DNA of 64,000 nucleotides from Thermomicrobium sp. 4228-Ro (GCF_026241205.1 NZ_JAPFQM010000001.1:1612001-1676000); one strand, 5' to 3'; counted from the stretch's first letter, positions 29,919-39,289 are shown. Made by a program: numbers and translations. The notes: a model not told the origin generated them from the letters alone.

Positions 29919-31255
29919 TTATGCAGTGAGAAACTCGTTCCACTTTGTCACGAGATATTGATGTTGGTCCATGACGGTATTCCAGACGGCGATACCTGTC
30001 TTGCATACCCGATCCTGGAGGCTGCCTCCGTCACGAACCTCACCCTTTTAACGACAACGTTTCCGAATGGGTCCTTTAGGTCTTCTGCCGCAGGCTTGCC
30101 CTCATACCAATAGTCCCATTCTCCCGGAGTCAGATACTGTTTGACATTCTCTGGTATGGAGAAGTAGTATCCCTGACGGGCGACAACGGCTCCCGCCCAG
30201 CCGGACAGCCACCAGTTCAGGTAGGCATAACAAGCGTCCAGAACTTTACCTGATGCTGCCTTGTTGAGCATGATGCCACCATGCCAGCCTCTGTAGCCTT
30301 CTTTTGGCGAGGCGTATCGCACTGGGAAACCGCGGGCGCGGAGGGCAGTAACGGCAGGGGACCACATGCTCTCAACGACAACTTCGCCAGCCGCCATGAG
30401 GTTGACAGACTCGTCAAAGGAGTTCCAGAAGGCGCGGAACTGGCCCTTGCGCTTATAATCGATGAGGAGTGCTAGCAATTTATCAATTTCCTCGCGAGTC
30501 ATGTTGCCGATGTCTTGGAAACTCATGAGGCCAGCGGCCTTTGCAGCTAGCGCCAAATCCATGAGGCCTGTACTCGGGTCGCTATAGAGACCGATGGCTC
30601 CAGCGTATTTGTTACTGAAGAAGATAGCCCACGAGCGAGCATCGTCTTCCTTGACCTTCTCGGTGTTGTAGCCGAATGAGTCTACATTGAAGGTCAGAGG
30701 TAGCATAGAGATCTTATCAGTCTTATTGCTGCGAAGAGTTCCATCAGACTGCACGTAGAGTAGCCGGTACGGCGCGTCGCCAGCACCGACGGGGGCGTCA
30801 GGACAGAGGCGTCCCTCAGTGGTGAGCGGCATAAGTTTGGACCAATCAGTGAGTCGGTTCACGTCAATGGGTTGGGCAACACGGGCTCCCCAGACAATTT
30901 TGACGGAGTTGAACCATTGATCATAGAGGTCCCAAGCCTGAGGCTGTGTTACCGCCTTTTGTTGTGCACCTGGGCCGTCTTTGACGTCGTATTCAAGCTT
31001 GATGCCGAGGTCTTTCTCAGCTTGGACCCGAATCGGCTCGAGAAGGGTGACACCCGTGCCGACAACACGGAGAGTGACCCCTGTGATGACTGCAGGGGTA
31101 GCGGGCGTACTGGCTTGCGAGGGAGCTTGGGCTTGAGTCGCCGGTGTAGGTGACGTCGACGATCCCTCGCAAGCCCAAAGGAGGCTGCCGGACGCAGCAA
31201 GAAGCGATGTAGCCAGAAATCGACGGCGAGTGAGCTTGTGCGCGTTGTAGGCCAT
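29919..31255 (-). pseudogene. PotD-type substrate-binding lipoprotein, C-terminal frameshift
   Basis: The open frame (29948-31255, 435 residues) has a twin-arginine-like start TRRRFLATSLL, a lipobox LLWAC and a Thr/Pro linker, then a periplasmic binding fold of the spermidine/putrescine type. The last ~13 residues are out of frame. In the next frame the sequence IAVWNTVMDQHQYLVTKW continues to TAA at 29919-29921, the normal end of such proteins. The missing base lies near 29998-30010. It may still fold, so it is the least damaged broken gene of the set. Confidence 0.75.
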
Positions 31256-31274
31256 GAGATACCTCCTCCTCTGC

Positions 31275-32315
31275 TTACTGCTGAGCGATCCTGCTGACGA
31301 TGTCAGTCTCTAGAGGTGTGGCCGAAGGCACTTTGGGGTCAAGGATATCACGCAAGGTAGTCAAGGAGTGCGAAACGGTCTCTGGCAGAATATCCTTGGT
31401 AATGAGAACTAGCGTGTTTGTAGGTGTGGCGTCTGCGAGATGGATATGTTCCGGTTCATGTATGACGTGTTGGAGTGCCTGAAAGAGCACAGGTGATGTG
31501 GCGTTGGGTGGCGCGAGAATACCTTTGACTCGCAGTAGCTTATCCCCGTGACGGTGGATAAGGAGAGAAAACCATGTGACAAAGAAATCGAGGTCGAGAT
31601 CGTCGGGCAGAGTGTAGGTAGCAGAACGGACCGACTCGGTGTGTCGGGTAACGGGAAGCTCAGGTAAGTTGGCGGCTGTTGAGCTCTCCACGCCAGTATT
31701 GGTGGATGCGAGCAGTGCCGTGACATCGGTGTCTGGTACCCCATGGTCAAGGAATGCGATTGACGCAGTTGGGTTGATGGACGTCAGCGCCGCGATTATC
31801 TGTGCAATAGCCTCCTCGGAAACGAGGTCTCGCTTAGTAATGAGGAATGTATCGGCTGCAACGCACTGGGCCGTGACCTCAGGGTACTGCGAGAGGTTTG
31901 AGAGAAAGTGTGCGGCATCGATAGTGACAAGCATCTTCGTGATGCGAACCTGGTGACGCAGGACGGGATCGGCAGTGAGCGTGTGACGGATGGCCACGGG
32001 ATCAGCGAGGCCCGTCGTCTCGAGGATAATATCGGGTGCACAAGCGGAGGCACGGGACTTGTTCGCTCGAACAGTGTCCAAGAGTGGGTAGAGGATTTGG
32101 GGAAGATCCTGGCGATAGGCGCAGCAGAGGCAGCCGCCGGCTAGAAGGTGGGTACGTTCCGCCGCAAAATGGACGAGATGGTGGTCTACAGAGATAGGGC
32201 CGAACTCGTTGATGATGACTTGGGTTCCCTTGAACTCAGGCTGTGCTAGCAGGTAACGAAGAAAGGTGCTTTTGCCGCTGCCCAGGAATCCGGAAATGAC
32301 CACGATATTGATCAC
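31275..32315 (-). CDS. CobW/COG0523-family metal-chaperone GTPase
   Basis: A 346-residue G3E GTPase. Walker A GFLGSGKST, the switch region INEFGPISVD, the metal-binding GCLCC, ETTGLADP and TKRD base recognition are all present, followed by a C-terminal CobW_C-like domain. Members deliver zinc, cobalt or other metals to enzymes, here presumably to one of the neighbouring hydrolases. GTG 32315 overlaps the upstream TGA (GTGA). With PotC this is one of only two island genes without visible damage. Confidence 0.88.
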   Translation of the reverse strand: MINIVVISGFLGSGKSTFLRYLLAQPEFKGTQVIINEFGPISVDHHLVHFAAERTHLLAGGCLCCAYRQDLPQILYPLLDTVRANKSRASACAPDIILETTGLADPVAIRHTLTADPVLRHQVRITKMLVTIDAAHFLSNLSQYPEVTAQCVAADTFLITKRDLVSEEAIAQIIAALTSINPTASIAFLDHGVPDTDVTALLASTNTGVESSTAANLPELPVTRHTESVRSATYTLPDDLDLDFFVTWFSLLIHRHGDKLLRVKGILAPPNATSPVLFQALQHVIHEPEHIHLADATPTNTLVLITKDILPETVSHSLTTLRDILDPKVPSATPLETDIVSRIAQQ

Positions 32316-32716
32316 GACTGTCCAGCCTTTCGGGAATTATGGAGGCTAGTCCGGAGGTTGACTAAGTAGGCCGGATCTAATGGGTCAGGCGAAGCTCTGA
32401 ACACCGTGTCGGCTAGTTGCCAAAGGTGCGAGAGATTGGCTGCTACCTCGCAGCGGCCCGTAGGGGACTGCAGAAAGAATGCAGTCCCTCCCAATCGCGT
32501 ACCCGTAGATGCCACGGCGAGAGCAGTGCACTCGCAAGCGAAGCTCTCCGGGAACGCGTAGAGAGTCGGGCGGCACGAGAGAAAAGATGTCCCTCAAACG
32601 TAACGGTCGGAGCTGTACCGTGGGACGCACTATCCGGATGGAAATCGGTCCAGTGGTCAGCGTTCACGAGAAGTTGGCATAGGGAGCACACCTGTGCACC
32701 TCGCTTGACAAACTGC
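32312..32716 (-). pseudogene. Unidentified coding remnant upstream of the CobW gene
   Basis: The frame that ends in the TGA overlapping the CobW start can be followed back only to about 32590, where a stop interrupts it. Neighbouring frames remain open further upstream, which fits a frameshifted small gene. The visible C-terminal part contains [17 protein letters not shown] and SPDPLDPAYLVNLR. No family was recognised. Translational coupling to CobW suggests it was the original upstream gene. Confidence 0.35.
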
Positions 32717-33640
32717 CTAGCGCTGTGGCGGCCACGCTTCAATGTAGCTTTCTGGCTTTTTACCGCTCCCCGCGGATAGCGTGCGCGGAAGTCGTCGGCG
32801 ATTTCTTCAAATGTTACCCACCTTACGCCAGGGTGGGCGCCGATGTGGCTGATGACACGTTCAAGCATAAGGAGTACTTGCGGGCGTCCACTGACATCGG
32901 GATGGATCGTAATCGGAAAGATCGCGTAGTCGTACTCACGATACACCCAGTCAAATTGGTCCAGCCACATCTGCTCGATATCGCGGGGTTCACAAATCCA
33001 TGACTATTGGGCGCTTTCTTGATAAACATCATAGGCGGAAGGTCGTCAAGGTACCAGTTAGCAGGAATCTCAACGATGTCAGTCTCTTCACCACGGATCA
33101 GAGGTTTCATCCACTCTTCTGCCGGTTTGGAATAGTCAATTTTGGTCCATGTGTCGCCCACTCGAGCATAGAAAGGATGGAAGTCGTTGTCCATTCGGCT
33201 GTGGTCGTATTTGATGCCATACTTCTGAAGAAGGCCTATTGTATTGGGGGAGAGCTCCCACCACGGTGCAACGTACCCGACTGGGCGGCGACCACTGAGC
33301 TTTTCAACAAGGTCAATTGTCTTGACTAGAACAGCCTCTTCTTGTTCGGGTGTCATCGCGATCGGGTTTTCGTGGGAGTAGCCGTGCAGACCGATTTCGT
33401 GCCCTGCATCGGCCACCATCTTCATTTGCTTTGGGAAGGTTTCGATTGAGTGGCCGGGAATGAACCAGGAGGTGCGAATGCCGTATTTATCAAAGAGTTT
33501 CAGCAGGCGAGGGGTACCGATTTCACCAGCGAAAAGTCCACGGGTAATGTCACAAGGAGAGTCCTCGCCCCGTATGAGCCCAGCCAGCCGGCCACAGCGT
33601 CAACATCGACGCCGAAGGCACAGAGAATTTCCTTGGGCAT
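32717..33640 (-). pseudogene. HpPgdA-type polysaccharide deacetylase, frameshifted
   Basis: The start [16 protein letters not shown] (metal-binding DVD) is followed by a frame break at a C4 run on the plus strand (33568-33571). The second part has the zinc motif [13 protein letters not shown] and WWELSPNT. A second break at 32985-32988 leads to [20 protein letters not shown] and [12 protein letters not shown] third break near 32770 would give a stop at 32717-32719. Relatives of this family include peptidoglycan deacetylases and purine-degradation amidases. ATG 33640 follows GGAAGGGAG. Confidence 0.8.
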
Positions 33641-33677
33641 TCCCCATCTCCCTTCCTAGTAAGCCCGATCAGGCCAC

Positions 33678-33706
33678 ATGTTAGCACAGCCGCAGAGCCG
33701 TGTCAA
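33678..33706 (-). promoter_or_regulatory. Promoter of the decayed island operon
   Basis: On the minus strand a perfect TTGACA (33701-33706) is 17 bp from TAACAT (33678-33683). It lies 38 bp upstream of the deacetylase start and would drive the whole deacetylase-CobW-Pot-asparaginase run. Confidence 0.65.
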
Positions 33707-33791
33707 GCCGCAAGACATATGACAGAGACGAGGGCGGATGATTTGGAAACGCGAGGAGATCGATGATGACGCACGATTACGCGTCACAGGC

Positions 33792-34365
33792 TCGTATCGG
33801 AATATTCTGAGCTTCGAGAACAGGGCGCTATTCGATGTGGAGTTCAAGGTGACAGTGGGCAAGCCCGAGGCGAGCGGAAGCGCTGCGTTTATACCCAATC
33901 CGCGTCACCTCGTCTTCAAATGGTTCTACCGGTAGAATCGCGGTGACAGCAGACAAAATTTTTGCAGAAGCGGCCTGCCACAGGGCCGCTATACAGCGTC
34001 GCTGGCTGATGGGACGACGGGTTGCGATCCGGAGGTCGTTTAGGGTTGTGAGCACTTCGAGGGCGGCGAGTAAACCAATAGAACCGTCCAATCGGCCGCC
34101 GCATGAAAGAGTATCGAGATGTGAACCGACGAGAATGGTAAGCAGATTGGTATTTGTGCCTTACGGGCGGCCAATAATGTCGCCGAAGTCGTAAGCTTAT
34201 ACCGTTAGGGCCGTTGCCTGCATTCAACACAAGAGTAATGCACGCGCCAGCCTGCCTTCGTTGGTGAGCGCAAGACGGGTGACACCTCTCGCGGGGGTTC
34301 GTCCAATCTTTGGAAGTTCGTCCATTCGGCTCTGCAGAAGCTGGATGTTGATCTACACGCACCAC
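33792..34365 (-). pseudogene. M20 carbamoylase/allantoate amidohydrolase remnant
   Basis: The minus strand still reads recognisable family blocks: LLQSRMDELPKIGRTPARG near the start, VGSHLDTLSCGGRLDGSIG with the metal ligands, LAALEVLTTLNDLRIATRRPI, then after an internal deletion RIGY...HLELHIE followed by a stop where family members have Gln, then RPVLEAQNIPI. In-frame TGA, TAA and TAA interrupt the first half, TAG lies at 33828-33830, and there is an early frame change. The rest of the gene (about half) is missing. Active enzymes release ammonia from carbamoyl-amino acids or allantoate. Confidence 0.75.
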
Positions 34366-34531
34366 TCCAATCGGGCTTTCCGATCGGTTGATTGGCCGCC
34401 TACCAAGTACAGACGGTGCTTATTATGTTATGCACAACAGCGCTAGCGGCAAGCATGACGGACTACACAGCCTTCCCTGTTGATGCGCCCCGGGGAAGGG
34501 AGGCACTGTATCGATCGTTACGGAAAGCTCC

Positions 34532-34560
34532 TTGACAGGAGGGGAGCCAACGGGTAGACT
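34532..34560 (+). promoter_or_regulatory. Promoter of tRNA-Ala(CGC)
   Basis: TTGACA (34532-34537) and TAGACT (34555-34560) with a 17-bp spacer. The predicted start lies about 10 nt before the tRNA. The -10 sits in the loop of an inverted repeat (see 34546-34570). Confidence 0.8.
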
Positions 34561-34570
34561 TCCCGTTGGC
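34546..34570. promoter_or_regulatory. Inverted repeat framing the tRNA-Ala -10 element
   Basis: A perfect 9-bp inverted repeat (GCCAACGGG at 34546-34554, CCCGTTGGC at 34562-34570) encloses seven bases that consist of the -10 hexamer plus one base. It could be a repressor operator, a cruciform or chance; no regulator is identified. Confidence 0.4.
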
Positions 34571-34576
34571 GAACGT

Positions 34577-34649
34577 GGGGGCATAGCTCAGCTGGGAGAG
34601 CGCGACAATCGCACTGTCGAGGTCGGGGGTTCGAGTCCCCCTGCCTCCA
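34577..34649 (+). tRNA. tRNA-Ala(CGC)
   Basis: A 73-nt cloverleaf. The acceptor stem GGGGGCA pairs with TGCCTCC and includes the G3-U70 wobble pair that is the alanine identity element. Anticodon loop ATCGCAC gives anticodon CGC. The D arm (GCTCAGCTGGGAGAGC) and T arm (GGGGGTTCGAGTCCCCC) are normal. CCA is not encoded. Confidence 0.96.
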
Positions 34650-34756
34650 CCGAGTTTTTCCACACTCTTTTGGACAACGCTTTCCGCTCGTGAACTGTCA
34701 TTCACTGTCGACCTGCTGGTTGGCGGAGAGCCGCTGAGTGCGAAAGGAGGCCGCCG

Positions 34757-35017
34757 ATGGAAGTGCGTGCGTTCCAGCCAGTCGGTCGGCGCAGCGGCCA
34801 ACCGGATGTGCTCCTCTTCCGCGACCGAGAGGGTCGCTATTACCTGCGGCCTGGGTGCAGTGGACGGCTCGTGCGCTTGACTGCCCGCGACGCGCAACGA
34901 CTGCTGCGGCAATACCAGTATCGTCCGATTTTGAGCGGTGCCTGGTTGACCTACGACGAGGTGATCCAGGTCGACTGCCCCTTCCCCGACGAACGGAACA
35001 GCACTGCTGCCGGGTGA
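34757..35017 (+). CDS. Small protein of unknown function
   Basis: An 86-residue basic protein with mixed strand/helix content (for example YYLRPGCSGRLVRLTARD and WLTYDEVIQVDCPFPDE). ATG 34757 is preceded by AAAGGAGG with ideal spacing, the main support for a real gene. Longer overlapping frames in other phases lack ribosome sites. Family not recognised. It ends just before a convergent hairpin terminator. Confidence 0.6.
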   Translation: MEVRAFQPVGRRSGQPDVLLFRDREGRYYLRPGCSGRLVRLTARDAQRLLRQYQYRPILSGAWLTYDEVIQVDCPFPDERNSTAAG

Positions 35018-35033
35018 GAAACAACGACATGAA

Positions 35034-35063
35034 GGCGGGTTCGTCCAACCGGGCGAACCCGCC
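35034..35063. terminator. Bidirectional hairpin between convergent genes
   Basis: A perfect 10-bp inverted repeat (GGCGGGTTCG / CGAACCCGCC) with a 10-nt loop between the small gene and the ftsH stop. There is no clear T-tract on either strand. Confidence 0.6.
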
Positions 35064-35090
35064 TCTCGGTAGCCGTACGGCCGCGTGCCG

Positions 35091-37031
35091 TCAGGATGCC
35101 GGCTGTGGGCGAATCTGCGGTGCGGCTGCTGGGCGCGGCTCCGGCGCCGGCTGGGGCCGCTGCATCAGTGCCGCCGGCTTGGTCACGGGTGGACCGACCA
35201 GCTCCGGCCGTGGGCGCGGCTCGTCGAACAGCGCTTCGATCTCGTGCCCCTCGAGCGTCTCCTTCTCGACGAGGAGCGTCGCGATCTTCTCGAGCTTGTC
35301 CACGTGCTCCATCAGGATGCTCTTGGCAGTGCGGTAGGCCTGGTCGATGAGCCGGCGGACCTCCTGGTCGATCTCGTAGGCAACCTGATCGCTGTAATTG
35401 CGCTGCTCGGCGATCTCGCGACCGAGGAAAACGAGCTCCTCCTTGCGGCCGAAAGCGAGCGGCCCGAGTCGCTCGCTCATTCCGAATTCGGTCACCATCC
35501 GCCGGGCGAGCGTCGTGGCGCGCTCGATATCGTTCGCAGCGCCGGTCGAGATCTCCTGGAAAACGAGCTCTTCGGCAACCAGCCCAGCCATGAACACGGC
35601 CAGCTGCGCCTCGAACTGCTTCTTCGTCCAGAAGAAGCGATCCTCCTCAGGTAGCACGCGGGTGTAACCGCCCATCATGCCGCGGGCGACGATGGAGACC
35701 TTGTGCACCGGGTCCGCATGCGGTAACATCCGGGCCACCAGCGCGTGGCCAGCCTCGTGATAGGCCGTCATCAGCTTCTCGCGCTCGCTGATGCGCCGGC
35801 TCTTGCGTTCGGGACCAGCTACGACGCGATCGATCGCCTCGTAGAGCTCGCGGCGGCCGATCGTCTTCTTGTTGCGCCGCGCTGCCAGGATCGCAGCCTC
35901 GTTGACCAAGTTCTCCAGGTCGGCACCCGAGAAGCCAGGCGTCTGACGCGCGAGATCCTCGAGGTCGACGTCACTCTCGAGCGGTTTGCCGCGGGTGTGA
36001 ACCTTGAGGATGGCGAGCCGACCGTGCAGGTCCGGCCGATCGAGAACCACCTGCCGGTCGAACCGGCCCGGCCGGAGCAAGGCCGGGTCGAGGACGTCGG
36101 GACGGTTGGTCGCCGCGAGAACGATGACGTTCGTGCTGGAGTCGAACCCGTCCATCTCGACCAGGATCTGGTTGAGCGTCTGCTCGCGCTCGTCGTGGCT
36201 CCCGCCGAGTCCAGCGCCGCGCTGCCGACCCACCGCGTCGATTTCGTCGATGAAGACGATGCAGGGAGCGTTCCGCTTCGCTTGGTCGAAGAGGTCGCGC
36301 ACCCGGCTGGCACCGACGCCGACGAACATCTCGACGAATTCAGAACCGCTGATACTGAAGAACGGTACTCCAGCTTCCCCAGCCACCGCTCGGGAGAGCA
36401 GTGTCTTCCCCGTGCCGGGCGGTCCGACCAGCAGCACGCCACGCGGAATGCGCGCGCCCAGCGCAGCGAATTTCTCGGGGTACTTCAGAAATTCGACGAT
36501 CTCCCGCAGCTCTTCCTTGGCCTCGTCGACGCCTGCCACGTCATCGAAGGTCACGGTCGGCCGATTACTGGTGAAGACGCGAGCGCGGCTCTTGCCGAAG
36601 GAGAGTGCCTGGTTGTTCGTTCCCTGGGCCTGGCGCATCATGAAGATGATCACGCCGATCAGGAAGATGGTCGGCAAGAGGAACGTCAGCGTGCCGAGCC
36701 AGTTCCCCCACTGGCTCGCTGCCTTGGTCGTGATGTTCACCGTCTGCGGATCGATGCCGTACGTCTGGAGCAATTCGAAGATGTCGACATTGGTCGGCAA
36801 GCGGAGCGTGCGGACCTCTTGTGAGCCGTAGTAGTGCACCTGGACCTCATCGGAGCCACTGGTCATCACCAGCTGCTCGACCTTGCCGGCCTTGATGTCC
36901 GCCGCGAGTTGCTGGGTGGTGAGCGAGGAGCCGCTGTGACCACCCTGCACGAACGTCACCCAGACCGCAATCGCAGCGATGATCAGGATCATCCAGACGA
37001 AGCCGTTCCGGAGCCACTTGTTGTCTGCCAT
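35091..37031 (-). CDS. ftsH: ATP-dependent zinc metalloprotease FtsH
   Basis: A 646-residue membrane-anchored AAA+ protease that degrades misfolded or regulatory membrane proteins as a hexamer. TM helices lie at about residues 11-28 and 112-131, enclosing the periplasmic FtsH_ext domain. Walker A is GPPGTGKT (203-210), Walker [12 protein letters not shown], then the SRH arginines (RPGRFDR) and the zinc site HEAGH (425-429). The C-terminal ~40 residues are Pro-rich. ATG 37031 follows GGAGG; the open frame's earlier ATG lies upstream of the -10 at 37090-37095. It lies downstream of tilS-hpt, a conserved order in many bacteria. Confidence 0.97.
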   Translation of the reverse strand: MADNKWLRNGFVWMILIIAAIAVWVTFVQGGHSGSSLTTQQLAADIKAGKVEQLVMTSGSDEVQVHYYGSQEVRTLRLPTNVDIFELLQTYGIDPQTVNITTKAASQWGNWLGTLTFLLPTIFLIGVIIFMMRQAQGTNNQALSFGKSRARVFTSNRPTVTFDDVAGVDEAKEELREIVEFLKYPEKFAALGARIPRGVLLVGPPGTGKTLLSRAVAGEAGVPFFSISGSEFVEMFVGVGASRVRDLFDQAKRNAPCIVFIDEIDAVGRQRGAGLGGSHDEREQTLNQILVEMDGFDSSTNVIVLAATNRPDVLDPALLRPGRFDRQVVLDRPDLHGRLAILKVHTRGKPLESDVDLEDLARQTPGFSGADLENLVNEAAILAARRNKKTIGRRELYEAIDRVVAGPERKSRRISEREKLMTAYHEAGHALVARMLPHADPVHKVSIVARGMMGGYTRVLPEEDRFFWTKKQFEAQLAVFMAGLVAEELVFQEISTGAANDIERATTLARRMVTEFGMSERLGPLAFGRKEELVFLGREIAEQRNYSDQVAYEIDQEVRRLIDQAYRTAKSILMEHVDKLEKIATLLVEKETLEGHEIEALFDEPRPRPELVGPPVTKPAALMQRPQPAPEPRPAAAPQIRPQPAS

Positions 37032-37089
37032 CGGGGTAGCCTCCACTGTCGTCGGCCCGCAGCGTCGCACGGTGTCGCGGGCGCCCCCG

Positions 37090-37095
37090 ATTATA
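37090..37095 (-). promoter_or_regulatory. Extended -10 element for ftsH
   Basis: The minus strand reads TGC TATAAT, a consensus extended -10, about 60 bp upstream of the ftsH ATG. No good -35 is visible. Confidence 0.5.
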
Positions 37096-37263
37096 GCAAG
37101 CGGTGGAGGTGCTCTGGCCGTACCAATGTCCGAGCGCTCCCCGGCCACCGCGCGAGCCTTCTCGGTGACCTGCACCTCCAAAGGCATCGACCGGTGGAGG
37201 CACGGGGGCGCAGGCCTTTTCGTACCGGCTCGCGTCAGCGGACGTTACCCGAATACCGGTGCG

Positions 37264-39240
37264 CTACTTTGCGGTGCGGTAAACGGCGATGAAGGGCAAG
37301 TTGCGGAAGCGGCCAGCCGCATCCAGGCCATAGCCTACGACGAACTCGTCCGGGATGTCGAAGCCGACCCAATCGACCGGTACTTGAATCGCCTCTGGCT
37401 TCTGCTTGCGGAGCAAGACGACGACGCGCAAGCTCCGCGGGTTGCGGCGGCGGAGCACGTCGAGGAGGTATTGCAAGGTCAGGCCACTGTCGACAATGTC
37501 CTCGACGAGCAACACGTCTCGCCCCTCGATCGGCCGGTCGAGATCTTTGATGATGCGGACGACGCCTGAGGTCACGGTGGCTTGCCCGTAGCTGGAGACG
37601 GCCATGAAATCGACATCGAGTTCGATCGGCAGATGACGGATCAGGTCGGCCATGAACACGAACGCGCCGGTGAGAACCCCGATCAAAACGGGCCGTTGCC
37701 CGCGATAGGCCTGCGCGATCTCGTTCCCGAGTTCGGCGACACGCTTCTGGAGCGTCGCCTCGTCGATCAGGACGCGCTCCAGCTCTCCCGGGACAGTGCG
37801 AACTGTCTCGTTCACCCGCTGCGCCTCCTCGCTTCTCCGTAGTTCCACCACCAAGGTGCCATCTGGAGCCACGAACCGCTCCGATCCCAGACCAGCGATC
37901 CACCAGACGACGCCGTCACTGGCGACCATGGCCAAGCGGTCGCGGACGTAGCTCGGGATCTTTTCGTTGACGAGCCAATTCTGTAAGCGAACCGGCGTCG
38001 AGGTACCCGGTCGGACGAGCCGGTCACCGATCCGTCGCGTGCGCAGGAACCAGCGACCTTCGGTCGCCTCGTAGACGACGAGCGACCAGCCATTCGCGAG
38101 CCGGACGGTCATGCCCCTCTCGAGCGGGAGAACGGTTCCCGGCTCTAGGAGCGGGTATCCCGACCGCCGTCGCAGAAAGTCCTCGATCCGTGCAGCCGGA
38201 CCGAGAACAGCCTCAGTGTAGCTGATGAGCGCAACGATGCCACGGCCGAGCTCGACGCGTGCTCCGGGACGCCCCTGCTCGATCGCGTGACGGAGCGCGA
38301 GCAGTCGGTCGCGGGGGAGTGTCCAGGTTGGGTCGATGAGGTCGCGGATGGTGAGTTGGAGGACCCGTCGCTGGAGAGCTGGGGCCAAACACCGAAAGGA
38401 CGACCGGTCGACGATGGCGAAGCCATCCACCAGCTGGACGCTCCTCCGGTACGCGTCGCTCGCACAGTCCAGGAGATACTGCGCGTCCTCCTGGAGCTGC
38501 TCGGCTACCTGCGCGAGCGTCTCGACCGCTCCCGGACGGATCTCTTCGAGGACGGGAATGACCCGTTGGCGGACCGCGTTGCGCTCGAACGCCAGCGAGA
38601 CGTTCGTCGGGTCCTGCAACGGTTCCAGGCCGAGCAACGAGAGCGTCGCGAGGATGGTCTGACGACGGACTTTGAGGAGCGGCCGGAGCAACTGGATCGT
38701 CGCGAACGTGTGGTGTTCGGGATCCAGGGGAACGCGCAGTTCTGTCAGCGGGCGCATCCCGGCGAGACCGTCGAGGCCGGCGCCCCGGAGCAGGCGGAGG
38801 AGGAGCGTTTCCGCCTGGTCGTCACGCGTGTGTCCGACCGCGATCCAGCGCGTGCCGTGTTCCTGCGCGACCTGGGCGAGCGCAGCATAGCGCGCAGCAC
38901 GTGCGCCTGCTTCGGTGCCGCCTTCGCGAAGTTCTGGCCAGGCGTTGACATCGACCGTGCGGACCAGCACGGTAAGCCCCAGTCTCGTGCCGAGAGCGGC
39001 TGCGCGCGCTGCGAGCGCGGAGGAGTCCGGATGCAGCCGATGATCGACGTGGACGGGGATCGGTTGTGGTCCAACACCTTGCCGGGCCAGGTGCTGGAGA
39101 CCCCAGAGGAGCGCGAGCGAGTCTGGCCCGCCGGAAAACCCGACGACCACGCGTTCGGCCGGTGACAGTCCGGTCGCTTGGAGGGCAGTACGGAGCGCTC
39201 GCAGAAGGACACTGACCGCACCATCGCGCGCTGACGACAC
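37264..39240 (-). CDS. tilS-hpt: TilS-Hpt fusion: tRNA-Ile lysidine synthetase with hypoxanthine phosphoribosyltransferase
   Basis: A 658-residue bifunctional protein. The N-terminal PP-loop ATPase has SGGPDS near residue 36 and GHTRDDQAETLLLRLLRG, then the TilS C-terminal domains up to about residue 470. This part makes lysidine-34 on CAU-anticodon tRNA-Ile so that it reads AUA. Residues ~475-658 are a complete purine phosphoribosyltransferase with the PRPP loop VLLVEDIVDSGLT and the base site DEFVVGYGLD. In most bacteria tilS and hpt are separate neighbours upstream of ftsH; here no stop separates them. GTG 39240 follows GGGAAGG. Confidence 0.93.
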   Translation of the reverse strand: MSSARDGAVSVLLRALRTALQATGLSPAERVVVGFSGGPDSLALLWGLQHLARQGVGPQPIPVHVDHRLHPDSSALAARAAALGTRLGLTVLVRTVDVNAWPELREGGTEAGARAARYAALAQVAQEHGTRWIAVGHTRDDQAETLLLRLLRGAGLDGLAGMRPLTELRVPLDPEHHTFATIQLLRPLLKVRRQTILATLSLLGLEPLQDPTNVSLAFERNAVRQRVIPVLEEIRPGAVETLAQVAEQLQEDAQYLLDCASDAYRRSVQLVDGFAIVDRSSFRCLAPALQRRVLQLTIRDLIDPTWTLPRDRLLALRHAIEQGRPGARVELGRGIVALISYTEAVLGPAARIEDFLRRRSGYPLLEPGTVLPLERGMTVRLANGWSLVVYEATEGRWFLRTRRIGDRLVRPGTSTPVRLQNWLVNEKIPSYVRDRLAMVASDGVVWWIAGLGSERFVAPDGTLVVELRRSEEAQRVNETVRTVPGELERVLIDEATLQKRVAELGNEIAQAYRGQRPVLIGVLTGAFVFMADLIRHLPIELDVDFMAVSSYGQATVTSGVVRIIKDLDRPIEGRDVLLVEDIVDSGLTLQYLLDVLRRRNPRSLRVVVLLRKQKPEAIQVPVDWVGFDIPDEFVVGYGLDAAGRFRNLPFIAVYRTAK

Positions 39241-39289
39241 CGACGGTTCCTTCCCAACCGGGGATGCCTGGCGATCCTACTCGATGATG

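Larger units (their letters stand above)
25910..34530. other. Imported, decaying AT-richer island (nitrogen-compound uptake and hydrolysis)
   Basis: Base composition is visibly more AT-rich than the flanks, and all recognisable genes read leftward. Nearly all are disrupted: eight one-base deletions are placeable in five genes, plus in-frame stops in a sixth, while none of the roughly 45 genes outside the block shows a frameshift. The block lies between tRNA-Gly(CCC) and tRNA-Ala(CGC), facing the 5' ends of both, and no integrase, transposase or direct repeat was found. Boundaries are approximate. The ends (25906-26051 and 34366-34530) contain no recognisable gene. Confidence 0.75.

Noticed and set aside
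26052-33640. Programmed frameshifting as the explanation for the broken genes
   Set aside because: Eight sites in one operon, no conserved slippery heptamer or stimulatory structure seen, and an adjacent gene has plain nonsense mutations.
25786-34649. The island as an integrase-type tRNA-targeted element
   Set aside because: It faces the 5' ends of both tRNAs, no integrase is present and no att-like direct repeat was seen.
34738-35337. A 199-codon plus-strand frame overlapping the small gene and the ftsH 3' end
   Set aside because: No ribosome site, biased Arg/Ser composition, and it runs antisense into ftsH.
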